64,000 nt of DNA from Candidatus Uhrbacteria bacterium (GCA_016203535.1 JACQMO010000019.1:23899-87898); one strand, 5' to 3'. Positions 46,336 through 56,455 are shown, counted from the stretch's first letter. The notes: generated from the sequence alone by a model not told the origin. Program-made: numbers and translations.

Positions 46336-48630
46336 TTATTTGTATGCCTTTCGTAATTCCGTCCCTTGATAAAAGTGTTTCAGGATCGCGTCATACGTTG
46401 CGTTGTCCTTCGACGCCATATAGAGCGCGCCGCGGGCGGAGAGCCCCACGCCGTGGCCCCAGAGAGTCTGGCCGACGTCGTGCGGAACCGGCACGGACTT
46501 GAGCCAGGCGTATCCTTTGCCGCCCCACACTTCCGTCCAGTCGCGCGTCCGTCCGTCCGAGCGCGAGAAGTACGGCGTAATCGCGAGCTTCCCGTCATAC
46601 GTCACGATCTGGCCGCGCGTTTTCACGACCCCGTCGACGATATTCGGGCTTCGTTCCTCCTGTCCGTACCCGCGGTACACCTGGTCGAGGTGCGCGTCCA
46701 CGTGGAAAAACTCGTCGGCGTGTTTCGTCCCACGGTTCACGTGATAGAGCGCATACGTCCGGGCGGCCGCAAGGAGCGCTTTCTGATATTCGAGCGGGCT
46801 CACGTTCGATGTCTCGGCGATGCCGTACAGATACGATTCGAGAAGCAGTTCGTTGATGACCCAAACGTTGTCGGTTTCAGGAGTAAACCGCAGTTCGAGC
46901 TTCGCGCGGAATTTGTTGTCATTCGCGCCCGGAAGCCATGACACCGGGCGGCTGTAATCGGTGATCTCGAGCGGAGACGATCCGTCCTGCGCTTCCATCA
47001 CATACCACTCCGTGGATTGGCTCGTGCAGTTCGGCCCCGTGAGACGGTACAGTTTCGTGGTTCGATCGAAGGACGCCGTCGCGATCTCACCGGCTGCGAA
47101 CGCGCAGATGACGTTCCCCTTCTGGGTCGCCTTCATCCCGTCCGTTATCCCGCGCACCTTCATCAGGTCGTCGGTGGTACGGAACAGTCCGACGCGGATG
47201 ATCGGCTCCGCGGGCAAGCTCGCTTCGTCACCGGAGAGCGGCGGCACGCCGACGACCGGCCCGGGAACGGGTATCGGCGTCGGATCCACATACCCGTCGG
47301 ACGTCACCGTGACCGGGATGGAAACTTCGCCGCCTTCGACGTCGCGACCATCGGCCGTGAGCTGGAACGTCACCTGATAGTCGCCCATTTTCGCCGGCGC
47401 CTTGAGCGTATAACTCACGAACCCGATCTCTCCCGGCGAGGTGACGCTTTGCTCCTTCACGGGTTCGGTCGTGGTCGGCCAACTCTCATCGCGGACGTTC
47501 GAATAAACGCCAAGCGCGGGCGCGACCCCGACAAGCCGCAGCGCGCGGCTGTTCCAGATCACGTCTCCCGCGTTCTTGAACCCATGCGTGAGTTTCATCC
47601 GCCCGCTTCCCGCAACCGTCACCGCCTTGTGCGAGGTGAGGAGGAGCACCGAGCTGTATGAGCCGCCGGGCGGCGTCGTTCCTTCCGTCGGCGGAACAGC
47701 CGTATCAATAAACCCGTCCGCGCCGGTCACGCGAATCTTGAGCGTCACCGACCCGCCGTCCACCCAGGCGGTATCCTCGCTCGCGAGCTGGAAGGACTCC
47801 GTATACGTGCCGGGTTTCTCCGGAGCGCGGAGCACGAGTTTCATCGTCCCGGTCTGGCCGGTCTTCACCTCTTTTTCCACCAAAAATGCCGCCTGCGCCT
47901 CCGTCCCCCACGAGGAATCCTTGAACGCGCTGGCCCGATATTTTGGTTCCCATGTATACAAAGAGAGATACCCGGCGCCCTGCTTTTTCCAGGTGGCGGA
48001 GCCGACGTTCTTGAACTTCACGTTCACGGTCGTCTGCTCGCCCGGTTCAAGCTGCCATTCGATCCCGCCCTTGTCGGTGAGCTCCGCCTTGTACACGGAG
48101 GAGGATGGAATCGCGTCCGTGGCGGTTGCCGGCGGGGTCTTGATGGAAACCGGCTGGACCACCGGGGCGGGTTTCGCGACCGTGAACGTGACGTTGACGA
48201 CCGACCCCTTGATCCATGCGTTCGGGCCGGACGAAAGCAGAAATCGCTCCGAGTACGTTCCCGGCGTCGCGGGCGCCGTGATCTCGAAGACGGCACTCGC
48301 CATGGCGCCCGGTTTCACGCTGACCTCCCGGATGAGCGCCGGAAGATCCTTTTTCAGCCAAGTTGCGTTGCTGAAAACCGTCGTATCGCCGTACAAAAAC
48401 ACGGCTGTGGCGTTTTTCCCGCGCGTCCATGTTTTCGTCCCGATGTTCTTGAACTTGAGCGTGATCGTTTTCGTTGCCCCTGGCGCGAGCGTCACGGCGC
48501 CGGTAGACACCTCGGCTTGATAAGGTTCCGTCGCCGCGGAAACAGAAGAAAGCGGCAGAGAAACGGCCGTGGCCAGGAGCAAGGCTTCTGCAAAGCCGAG
48601 CCAAAATTTGCGGAAGTTCTTCTTGCGCAT
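46336..48630 (-). CDS. Secreted protein with three NBR1-like Ig domains and C-terminal SpoIID/LytB domain
   Basis: Three repeats around VTLAPGATKTITLKFKNIGTKTWTRG; C-terminal YLYGIAETSNVSPLEYQKALLAAARTYAL...GHGVGLSARGA. Confidence 0.82.
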   Translation of the reverse strand: MRKKNFRKFWLGFAEALLLATAVSLPLSSVSAATEPYQAEVSTGAVTLAPGATKTITLKFKNIGTKTWTRGKNATAVFLYGDTTVFSNATWLKKDLPALIREVSVKPGAMASAVFEITAPATPGTYSERFLLSSGPNAWIKGSVVNVTFTVAKPAPVVQPVSIKTPPATATDAIPSSSVYKAELTDKGGIEWQLEPGEQTTVNVKFKNVGSATWKKQGAGYLSLYTWEPKYRASAFKDSSWGTEAQAAFLVEKEVKTGQTGTMKLVLRAPEKPGTYTESFQLASEDTAWVDGGSVTLKIRVTGADGFIDTAVPPTEGTTPPGGSYSSVLLLTSHKAVTVAGSGRMKLTHGFKNAGDVIWNSRALRLVGVAPALGVYSNVRDESWPTTTEPVKEQSVTSPGEIGFVSYTLKAPAKMGDYQVTFQLTADGRDVEGGEVSIPVTVTSDGYVDPTPIPVPGPVVGVPPLSGDEASLPAEPIIRVGLFRTTDDLMKVRGITDGMKATQKGNVICAFAAGEIATASFDRTTKLYRLTGPNCTSQSTEWYVMEAQDGSSPLEITDYSRPVSWLPGANDNKFRAKLELRFTPETDNVWVINELLLESYLYGIAETSNVSPLEYQKALLAAARTYALYHVNRGTKHADEFFHVDAHLDQVYRGYGQEERSPNIVDGVVKTRGQIVTYDGKLAITPYFSRSDGRTRDWTEVWGGKGYAWLKSVPVPHDVGQTLWGHGVGLSARGALYMASKDNATYDAILKHFYQGTELRKAYK

Positions 48631-48666
48631 GCTCGTAAAATAGCACAAATGCGGTAAACTGCCCGA

Positions 48667-50127
48667 ATGTCCGTCGCTCGGGCGCTCGCCCTCAATACCG
48701 GTGTACAAATCGCCGGCAAATTCGTTTCAACCATCATCGGGGTCATCGTCGTCGGCCTCATGACCCGCCACCTGGGCCAGGAAGGGTTCGGCATGTATTC
48801 CACGGCCAACGCCTTCTTTTCATTCTTTGCGCTGTTCCTCGATTTCGGCCTGAACGTGATGGTGGTGCAGATGCTCGGCGAACGGGCCGGCGACGCCGCA
48901 TACGAACGCCGCGTGGTGAGCGCTGCGTTCACCCTGCGCGTCATTTCCGCCCTCATCCTGCTCGGCATCGCGCCGGTGATCGGGCTTGCGTTCCCCTACC
49001 CGTGGGAATTGAAGCTTGCGCTCTTCGCTATCTGGGGGTCGTTTTTCTTCGCTGTTTTGAACCAGATCGTGATCGGCGTGCAGCAGCGGCATCTCAAAAT
49101 GCACGTCGTCGCGATCGGAGAAGTAAGCGGGCGGCTCGTCCTCCTCATCGGCATTCTCGTTGCGCGATCCCTCGGCTGGGGACTCGTCCCGATCGTGCTC
49201 ATCGTGTCCGTCGGCGGCGCCGTGAACTTCCTCATCAACTTTTTTGTCGCGCAGCGGTACGCCTCATTCGCGTGGAACGTGGACATCGCGTTCTGGAAGA
49301 CGCTCCTCCGTCGAAGCTGGCCCATCGGGATCTCCATCATCTTCAACCTGATCTATTTCAAGGCAGACACGCTCATCCTTTCCTTCATCCGCCCGCAAGC
49401 CGAAGTCGGCATCTACGGCGCGGCGTACCGCGTGCTCGAAATCCTCATCACGCTCCCGTTCATGTATGCGGGCGTCCTGCTTCCCATCATCGCGAAGCAA
49501 TGGGCGGGGCGCGACCGCGAACGGTTCGGCCGCCTCTTGAGTCATTCCTATAACGCCATGCTGATCCTCGCGGCGCCGCTCGTGGCCGGGACCTTGCTGC
49601 TCGCGACCCGCGGCATGATCCTCGTCGCCGGTCCGGATTTCGCGGTGTCCGGCGGGGTTTTGCAGATCCTCATCCTTGCCGTCGGCATGATCTTCTTCGG
49701 CACCGTTTCGTCGCACGCCATCGTCGCCCTGGACGCCCAACGATCGATGCTCCCGATCTATATCGCCGTCGCCGTGGTCACGCTCGCCGGGTACATCCTC
49801 TTCATCCCCACCTACGGGATGTGGGCCGCGGCCTGGCTCACGGTCTTTTCCGAGTTCTGCATCGCGCTCGGTTCGACCGCCATGGTGATCAAAAAATCCG
49901 GCGCGCGGTGGTCTCCGGCAGCCGGACTCAAAGCCGTGGCCGCGGCCGTGGTTATGGCGTTCGTCATTCGGCCATTGCAAGACCTCCCCCTCGTGATCCC
50001 CGTTCTTGCCGGCGCCGCGACGTATACGCTTCTCGTTCTTGCTTCAGGCGCCGTCTCGAAAGAGACGATCCGCGACATCCTCTCCATCCGCAAACCCCCG
50101 CCGACGCTGGAGAACCCTCTTGGATAA
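48667..50127 (+). CDS. Polysaccharide flippase (Wzx/MurJ-like)
   Basis: 12+ TM; LALNTGVQIAGKFVSTIIGVIVVGLMTRHLGQEGFGMYS. Confidence 0.85.
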   Translation: MSVARALALNTGVQIAGKFVSTIIGVIVVGLMTRHLGQEGFGMYSTANAFFSFFALFLDFGLNVMVVQMLGERAGDAAYERRVVSAAFTLRVISALILLGIAPVIGLAFPYPWELKLALFAIWGSFFFAVLNQIVIGVQQRHLKMHVVAIGEVSGRLVLLIGILVARSLGWGLVPIVLIVSVGGAVNFLINFFVAQRYASFAWNVDIAFWKTLLRRSWPIGISIIFNLIYFKADTLILSFIRPQAEVGIYGAAYRVLEILITLPFMYAGVLLPIIAKQWAGRDRERFGRLLSHSYNAMLILAAPLVAGTLLLATRGMILVAGPDFAVSGGVLQILILAVGMIFFGTVSSHAIVALDAQRSMLPIYIAVAVVTLAGYILFIPTYGMWAAAWLTVFSEFCIALGSTAMVIKKSGARWSPAAGLKAVAAAVVMAFVIRPLQDLPLVIPVLAGAATYTLLVLASGAVSKETIRDILSIRKPPPTLENPLG

Positions 50128-50141
50128 AACGATATAATCTT

Positions 50142-50204
50142 CCCTGAGCTTGTCGAAGGGCTACCACAAGGAATTCATTACGGTAGTCCTTCGATGAACT
50201 CAGG
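50142..50204. repeat. REP-like imperfect inverted repeat
   Basis: CCCTGAGCTTGTCGAAGGGCTACC ... GGTAGTCCTTCGATGAACTCAGG. Confidence 0.75.
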
Positions 50205-50214
50205 AACGAAACAT

Positions 50215-51372
50215 ATGTCCCGCCTCATCCTCATCCTTCTCCCGCTCGTCCTCCCGACGTACGTGATCCGGTTCCAGATCGGGCCGCTGCCGACGACGCT
50301 GCTTGAAGTCTTTTTACTGGCCTTCCTGGCGCTCTGGACGACGCAGCGCGGTCTCCCTGGATGGAAAAACGCACGCACGCTTCTCCAGAAGCGCGGATGG
50401 GCGTGGCCGCTCGGTCTCTGGCTCCTCGCGGGGCTGATCGGCGTCGTCGTCGCGCAAGATCATCTCGCGGCGCTCGGACTCTGGCGAGCATATTTTCTTG
50501 AACCGGCGCTTGTCTTCGCCATGCTCACGGATCTGGTGCGGGATGATCGCGAAAAACAATTGCTTCTCCGATCGCTCTCCGTGACCGTTGCCGTGCTGGC
50601 GCTCTGGGCCATCGCACAAATCGCCGGACTTCTCCCGATCCCGACTCCGTGGGACACCCCACCAGCCGGACTTCGCGCAACCGGACCGTTCCCGTTCCCG
50701 AACGCGCTCGCGCTCTTCGTCGTGCCGGCTACCGCGCTCTTTTTCCATCTCCTGACGCGACGTGTGAACGACCGTCACGCGATCCCGCTTCATCCGCTCT
50801 GGTCCGTCATCGGTTTCGGAAGCGGCATCATCGCCACGGTCCTCGCAAAAAGCGATGGCGGGCTGATCGCGCTCGGCGCCGCGATGTTTCTATCCCTCGT
50901 GTTTCGCAAAAAATCACGGTGGCTCGCCGTTGCCCTTGTCGTAATCGCGGCCGCGTTTCTTCTAGCGCGTCCATCATCTCGGACGGAGCTCACCAACCAA
51001 TTTCTCTTTCGGGAATGGTCCGGAAAAGTACGGCTCGTGATGTGGAACGAGACGCGCGAGATGCTTAAAGACCGGCCGATCTTCGGCGCCGGGCTTGGCG
51101 GCTATCCCGACAGGATCCTGCCGTACCACAAGGCGACATGGATGGAAATTTTCCAGTATCCGCATACTATCCTGCTGAACCTCTGGAGCGAAACCGGCGT
51201 GCTGGGGGTTGCGGCATTCGGATGGATCCTTGCGTTGTGGTGGAAACATGGCCGACGTCTTGCGCTCCCGATCCTCGCCGCCATCCTCGTCCACGGCTTG
51301 GTGGACGTCCCCTATTTCAAAAACGACCTCGCGGTCATGTTTTGGATGCTCGTGGCGTTGACGACAGTATAG
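50215..51372 (+). CDS. O-antigen ligase-like membrane protein
   Basis: Multi-TM; LKDRPIFGAGLGGYPDRILPYHK...HTILLNLWSETGVLGVAAF. Confidence 0.8.
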   Translation: MSRLILILLPLVLPTYVIRFQIGPLPTTLLEVFLLAFLALWTTQRGLPGWKNARTLLQKRGWAWPLGLWLLAGLIGVVVAQDHLAALGLWRAYFLEPALVFAMLTDLVRDDREKQLLLRSLSVTVAVLALWAIAQIAGLLPIPTPWDTPPAGLRATGPFPFPNALALFVVPATALFFHLLTRRVNDRHAIPLHPLWSVIGFGSGIIATVLAKSDGGLIALGAAMFLSLVFRKKSRWLAVALVVIAAAFLLARPSSRTELTNQFLFREWSGKVRLVMWNETREMLKDRPIFGAGLGGYPDRILPYHKATWMEIFQYPHTILLNLWSETGVLGVAAFGWILALWWKHGRRLALPILAAILVHGLVDVPYFKNDLAVMFWMLVALTTV

Positions 51373-51976
51373 GCGGCCGCGCCTGAACCTTGGCGTGCTG
51401 ACGGAGGTGCGCGACCACATCGACGCCGGTCTTGAGCACGATCAGGAGCCCGAGCGCGTAGACCGGCAACCCGAACACCTGAAACAACAGACCGCCGAAG
51501 ATGATCGAAACCTGCATGATCACGATCCGCGAATACGGCGCCTCCATGACCTGCTGCTCCGTCACGCGGAGATATTCCTGCTTGCCGATGAAATTCGTCG
51601 CGAAGGAGACGCCGTGGCTCACGAAGAGCCCGACGATCGCGGGCGCCGTCTCCCATAGCGCGGCGAGGATGGGCTTCAGCGGGAATGATTCGAACGACCC
51701 GGCGCCCGGCGCGAAAAACGCGGTGAGAAACACAAGATGCGCGGCCATGAACGCGCCGTAATGCAGAAGAAAGAACGGGATGAGAAAAAACTTGAGCCCG
51801 CCTTTGAATTTTGTGAACTTGAGGATGTTGTAGAACCCGATCACGGCGCTTTCCACCCAGTACAGCATGAAGATGGTGTAGAGGTCCCATCCGCCGTACA
51901 GCACGCCGAAGAGCGGAACCGCGTTGGCGACGACGAGCGACACGACGGAGACGGACGATCGAAGCGGCTGAAGCAT
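51335..51976 (-). CDS. DUF6498-like membrane protein
   Basis: GGWDLYTIFMLYWVESAVIGFYNILKF; several TM. Confidence 0.6.
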   Translation of the reverse strand: MLQPLRSSVSVVSLVVANAVPLFGVLYGGWDLYTIFMLYWVESAVIGFYNILKFTKFKGGLKFFLIPFFLLHYGAFMAAHLVFLTAFFAPGAGSFESFPLKPILAALWETAPAIVGLFVSHGVSFATNFIGKQEYLRVTEQQVMEAPYSRIVIMQVSIIFGGLLFQVFGLPVYALGLLIVLKTGVDVVAHLRQHAKVQARPPILSSTPRASKT

Positions 51977-51990
51977 TTCCCCATAATAAC

Positions 51991-52245
51991 ATGGGAAAAA
52001 TACGTCTGTACCGCACCATACGGATGTGCCAGAATGCACCCATGCCCTGCCTCATCAAGGAACATCGCTGCCGCAGTTGCCACAAACTGCTGTTCAAGGG
52101 CGCCTTGGTGGAAGGCGAGGTAGAAATCAAATGCCGCTCCTGTCACGAGCTGAATCGTTTCATGGCAAGCCAGTTCAACGACTTGCTCTGCCTGATCCCA
52201 AACTGCCCGGGACGTATCTCATTCCAACCACAGCCACCCCCATGA
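51991..52245 (+). CDS. Com-like zinc-finger protein
   Basis: HRCRSCHKLLFKGALVEGEVEIKCRSCHELNRF: paired CxxC with CHKLLFKG signature. Confidence 0.65.
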   Translation: MGKIRLYRTIRMCQNAPMPCLIKEHRCRSCHKLLFKGALVEGEVEIKCRSCHELNRFMASQFNDLLCLIPNCPGRISFQPQPPP

Positions 52246-52331
52246 GACATCGCTGATCTTCGCCCGTCCGACGCCTCCTTCCCACGAAGCTTTAAAGCTC
52301 ACTCCGGTGAGTTTATTTTTTTTCCAACCAT

Positions 52332-54464
52332 ATGACTGCACCCTCCACGGTCCCCACTCACGTCATAAAGCGCACGGGGACGCGCGTCGCGCTCGACGTG
52401 TCCCGGATCACGACCGCCATAAAAAAAGCCGGGGAAGCGACCGGTGAATTCAACCCCTCCGTCGCGCGCCGTCTTGCGGAAACGGTCGCGCACTACATCC
52501 GCAAACGCGCGGAAAAAACTCCGGAGATCCACGTCGAAGAAATCCAGGACATCGTCGAGTTTTGTCTCATGGGTTCGGGATACTTCCGGACGGCGCGCGC
52601 CTACATCGTCTATCGGGAAACGCGCGCCCGCGCCCGCGCGACACGGGGGGTAAGCATCGAAGTCGAACAGACCATCGGGGAATATCTTCTCCAGTCCGAC
52701 TGGCGCGTCCATGCCAACGCGAACCAGGGATATTCCCTCGGGGGGATGATCCTGAACACCTCGGGGAAACTCATCGCGAACTACTGGCTCAATTCCGTCT
52801 ATCCCAAAACGATCCGCGACGCCCACGTAGAGGGCGACATCCACATCCACGATCTCGACATGTTCTCCGGATACTGCGCGGGATGGAGTCTGCGCCAGCT
52901 TCTTGAGGAGGGGTTCAACGGCGTCCCCGGCAAAGTCGAATCCTCGCCCCCAAAACATCTCGAAACGGCCGTGGCGCAAATGGTGAATTTTCTCGGGACC
53001 CTCCAGAACGAATGGGCGGGCGCGCAGGCCTTTTCCTCATTCGATACGCTTCTCGCGCCGTACGTGAAGATCGACGAGCTGGATGAACGCCGGGTCAAGC
53101 AATGCATCCAGCAGTTCGTGTTCAACATGAACGTCCCGTCCCGATGGGGAACGCAGACCCCGTTCACCAACATCACCCTCGACTGGACGTGTCCCGAAGA
53201 CCTGAAATCGGTCCATCCGAAAATCGCGGGGGAGGAACAGCCGTTCACGTACGGCGACTGCCAGGAAGAGATGAACCTGATCAACAAGACGTTCATCGAC
53301 GTGATGTCCGCCGGCGACGCCAAGGGCAGGATCTTCACGTTTCCCATCCCGACGTACAACCTCACGAAGGATTTCGACTGGGACAGCCCGCACGCCAAGG
53401 CATTGTTCGAGATGACCGCCACGTATGGCATCCCGTACTTCCAGAATTTCATCAATTCGACCCTGAACCCTTCCGACGTTCGAAGCATGTGCTGTCGCTT
53501 GCAGCTCGACATGCGGCAGCTTCGATCACGGGGCGGCGGCTTATTCGGATCGGCGGAAATGACCGGGAGCGTCGGCGTCGTCACCATCAATCTCGCGCGG
53601 ATCGGGTATCTGGCGTCTTCCGAACACGATTTCAAAGAGCGGCTGCGCCGGCTCATGGACCTTGCGAAAGAATCGCTCGAGATCAAACGGAAAGTCGTCC
53701 AGGAAAACATCGAGCGGGGGCTTCTCCCCTTCACGCGGAGATACCTCCCGAGCCTGCACAACCATTTTTCCACCATCGGAATCAACGGCATGAACGAAGC
53801 GCTGCTGAACTTCCTGCAACAGGACATCTCGACGGACGGAGGAAGATCATTCTGTCTTGAGATTCTCGACATGATTCGGAAGCGGCTGGCGGACTTCCAG
53901 GAAGAAACCGGGCATCTCTACAATCTTGAAGCGACTCCGGCGGAGGGAACGACCTATCGGTTCGCGAAGGAGGACCGCATGCGTTTTCCCGGCATCGTCC
54001 AGGCCGGAACCCCGGACGCGCCGTACTACACCAACTCCACGCATCTCCCCGTCAGCTTTACGGCAAACCCTCTTGAGGCGCTTGATCATCAGGACGAGCT
54101 TCAATGCAAATACACCGGCGGAACGGTCTTGCATCTCTTTCTCGGGGAACGCATCCACGACTGGAAGATGTGTCGGGAATTCGTGCGACGCGTGGCGAAC
54201 GGGTATCACCTTCCGTATTTCACCATCACGCCGACATTCAGCATCTGTCCGACGCACGGCTATCTCCCCGGGGAAGTGGCGGAGTGCCCGACCTGCCAAT
54301 CGTCCTGCGAGGTATGGTCGCGGATCGTCGGGTACTTCCGTCCCGTCGACCAATGGAACAAAGGAAAACAGAGCGAGTATGCGGACCGTGTGGAATTCGA
54401 CGTGCCGTCCACGTCTCCGGATGCCGCGCAACCGGTATGCGAATTGCAGGATATCAGGACGTAA
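52332..54464 (+). CDS. nrdD: Anaerobic ribonucleoside-triphosphate reductase
   Basis: ATP-cone N-terminus; C-terminal CPTC and SRIVGYFRPVDQWNKGKQSEYADR glycyl-radical motif. Confidence 0.95.
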   Translation: MTAPSTVPTHVIKRTGTRVALDVSRITTAIKKAGEATGEFNPSVARRLAETVAHYIRKRAEKTPEIHVEEIQDIVEFCLMGSGYFRTARAYIVYRETRARARATRGVSIEVEQTIGEYLLQSDWRVHANANQGYSLGGMILNTSGKLIANYWLNSVYPKTIRDAHVEGDIHIHDLDMFSGYCAGWSLRQLLEEGFNGVPGKVESSPPKHLETAVAQMVNFLGTLQNEWAGAQAFSSFDTLLAPYVKIDELDERRVKQCIQQFVFNMNVPSRWGTQTPFTNITLDWTCPEDLKSVHPKIAGEEQPFTYGDCQEEMNLINKTFIDVMSAGDAKGRIFTFPIPTYNLTKDFDWDSPHAKALFEMTATYGIPYFQNFINSTLNPSDVRSMCCRLQLDMRQLRSRGGGLFGSAEMTGSVGVVTINLARIGYLASSEHDFKERLRRLMDLAKESLEIKRKVVQENIERGLLPFTRRYLPSLHNHFSTIGINGMNEALLNFLQQDISTDGGRSFCLEILDMIRKRLADFQEETGHLYNLEATPAEGTTYRFAKEDRMRFPGIVQAGTPDAPYYTNSTHLPVSFTANPLEALDHQDELQCKYTGGTVLHLFLGERIHDWKMCREFVRRVANGYHLPYFTITPTFSICPTHGYLPGEVAECPTCQSSCEVWSRIVGYFRPVDQWNKGKQSEYADRVEFDVPSTSPDAAQPVCELQDIRT

Positions 54465-55129
54465 GTCTCATCGATTTTCCCGGAGTCATCTCCGCCGTCA
54501 TTTTTACGCAAGGATGCCCGTTCCGCTGTCCCTACTGCCATAACCCGGAGCTCATCCCGCGGACATCTTCGCACGAACGGACCTCCGAAGAGGTGATCGG
54601 GCGCCTCCGCCGCCATCGGAACATGATCGAGGGCGTCTGCATCACCGGCGGCGAGCCGACGATCCACCGCGATCTTCCGGATTTCCTTCGTCTGTTGCGA
54701 CGGGAAGGCGTCTTGATAAAACTGGACACGAACGGGGTGAACCCTCCGATGATTGAGCGGATCATCGCGGAACGCCTGGTTGATTATGTGGCGATGGACG
54801 TGAAGCACACGTGGGAAAAATACAACCTCATCGTTCGGAGCGGGAATATCCGGATCGGAGACCGATGCCGGCGCACCTTCGAGATCATCCAGGAAGGGGG
54901 AATCCCGCATGAATTCCGGACGACGGTGTACCCCGGCTTTCACACCGAAGACGACCTGCTCCGCATCGGAGCGTATTTCCAAAGCGGCGAGCGGTACGTC
55001 CTCCAGCCGATCCGATACGGAAAAACGCTTGATCCGGATCTGCCGCGGTTCCCGCAACTTGATCTTGAGCGCGTCCGCCTGACCATCCAGGAGCGGCGAC
55101 CGGGCGTGGAGGTGGCGGTGCGGGAGTAA
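54437..55129 (+). CDS. nrdG: Anaerobic RNR activating protein (radical SAM)
   Basis: FTQGCPFRCPYCHNPEL (CxxxCxxC); overlaps nrdD end. Confidence 0.9.
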   Translation: MRIAGYQDVSLIDFPGVISAVIFTQGCPFRCPYCHNPELIPRTSSHERTSEEVIGRLRRHRNMIEGVCITGGEPTIHRDLPDFLRLLRREGVLIKLDTNGVNPPMIERIIAERLVDYVAMDVKHTWEKYNLIVRSGNIRIGDRCRRTFEIIQEGGIPHEFRTTVYPGFHTEDDLLRIGAYFQSGERYVLQPIRYGKTLDPDLPRFPQLDLERVRLTIQERRPGVEVAVRE

Positions 55130-55179
55130 CACAGTACTCAACAATGAAAAATACCTCGCCCTTTGCGAGGTATTTTTCA

Positions 55180-55269
55180 TGGCGGAGAGGGTGAGATTCG
55201 AACTCACGGTACCGTTGCCGGTACACCGGATTTCGAGTCCGGCGCATTCGACCACTCTGCCACCTCTCC
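55180..55269 (-). tRNA. tRNA-Ser (CGA)
   Basis: On - strand GGAGAGGTGGCAGAGTGGTCGAATGC...GGACTCGAAATCC...GAGTTCGAATCTCACCCTCTCCGCCA. Confidence 0.95.
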
Positions 55270-55361
55270 ATATTTCTCGGCGATACCTCGGGCAAAAACT
55301 TGAGCAGAGTGTTCGCCGGGGCTCCTTTTGTCGCCCGTTCGCCCGCTTGTGGCGGGCTCAC

Positions 55362-55381
55362 CCACTCTGCCACCTCTCCAT
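55362..55381 (-). repeat. Truncated duplicate of the tRNA-Ser 5' end
   Basis: CCACTCTGCCACCTCTCCAT identical to 55252-55271; similarity continues into flanking CTCGGCG. Confidence 0.8.
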
Positions 55382-55427
55382 TGCTCGGCGGGAGCGTAAC
55401 GAAAAAAACGATTCCCGTCCAGGTCGC

Positions 55428-56192
55428 TTATCCGCACTCCACCCACTCCGGTTCACCGCGCAACTCTCGTCCGGAAAAACGGAAGATGCGGAACCCGTTC
55501 TGCTGCGTCGAAGAGCCGCCGTTCACCACGCGGAGCGTTCGACGGCCGGGGAGACGCGTCTCCATGGGCACATGCCGGTGTCCGTGCAGGAGAAGGTCGC
55601 ATCGCCCATGGAGCCGCCGGATAAGGTACTGCCCAAGCGTCAGTTCCGCCGCGAACCGCGTCCGGAACATCGCGGCGAGTTTCTCCATCCAGTTTTCTTC
55701 GGGCAACGGGACGACATGATGGTGCATGGCGACGACGACGAAATCCTCGCGTCCGGCGTCTTCGATCGCGCGCGCGATCCGTTTGATCGTCCATCGCGCG
55801 AGCGTGCCGTGCGGGAAAAACGACCATCTGTTGTGAGGCCCGGTCGTGTCCACCGCGATGAGATACAGTCCCGGACGGCGCACGATGCACATCCGCTGAT
55901 TCTCCATCATGTCCTTCGCGACCTCATGCCCCAGCCGATCATGGTTCCCGGGGATCACCGTGCAGGAACCCCCATCCAAAAATTCCTCAAACACGCGTTT
56001 GAACTGATCGTACTCCAGCGCGCGTCCGTTTTCCGTCACATCTCCCGTCACGAGAACGTGGTCCACCCGCCGCTCCCGCAGCCGATCGCGAAGGGATTCC
56101 GCCTGCTTCAAACGCGCCTCGGACAGATCGAAGTGGAGGTCGGAGAGATGGGCAATCGTGCGCGACATACGGCCGTTTTTCGCATGGTACAT
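55428..56192 (-). CDS. Calcineurin-like metallophosphoesterase
   Basis: IAHLSDLHFD, VLVTGDVTENG, VIPGNHD, LLHGHRHVP. Confidence 0.92.
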   Translation of the reverse strand: MYHAKNGRMSRTIAHLSDLHFDLSEARLKQAESLRDRLRERRVDHVLVTGDVTENGRALEYDQFKRVFEEFLDGGSCTVIPGNHDRLGHEVAKDMMENQRMCIVRRPGLYLIAVDTTGPHNRWSFFPHGTLARWTIKRIARAIEDAGREDFVVVAMHHHVVPLPEENWMEKLAAMFRTRFAAELTLGQYLIRRLHGRCDLLLHGHRHVPMETRLPGRRTLRVVNGGSSTQQNGFRIFRFSGRELRGEPEWVECG

Positions 56193-56233
56193 AATTCCTT
56201 CTTTTTCCGCGATCTGTGTTATCCTCTTCGCAT

Positions 56234-56455
56234 ATGGCCGAATTCGAAACCCTGAGAGGACTCTGCCTGGACGATCACGGCGCGCCGAAGCCGAAACCGG
56301 AATGCCGCGCCGCAATCATCAACCATCTCATCCTCGAGGAGCTCATGGACATTGACGAGGCGGAAGATCTCGCGGAGAAGACGCTGCGCGAGACGGGCTT
56401 CTGGCCGGAACAGGAAATAACAGATCCTTCGTCGCCGTCGGAACCATCCGGATGA
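56234..56455 (+). CDS. Hypothetical small protein
   Basis: MAEFETLRGLCLDDHGAPKPKPECRAAIINHLILEELM; terminator at ~56554-56583. Confidence 0.6.
   Translation: MAEFETLRGLCLDDHGAPKPKPECRAAIINHLILEELMDIDEAEDLAEKTLRETGFWPEQEITDPSSPSEPSG

Noticed and set aside
55204-55446. 80-aa minus-strand ORF (GEVAEWSNAPDSKSGVPATVP)
   Set aside because: Translation of the tRNA-Ser gene and its duplicate
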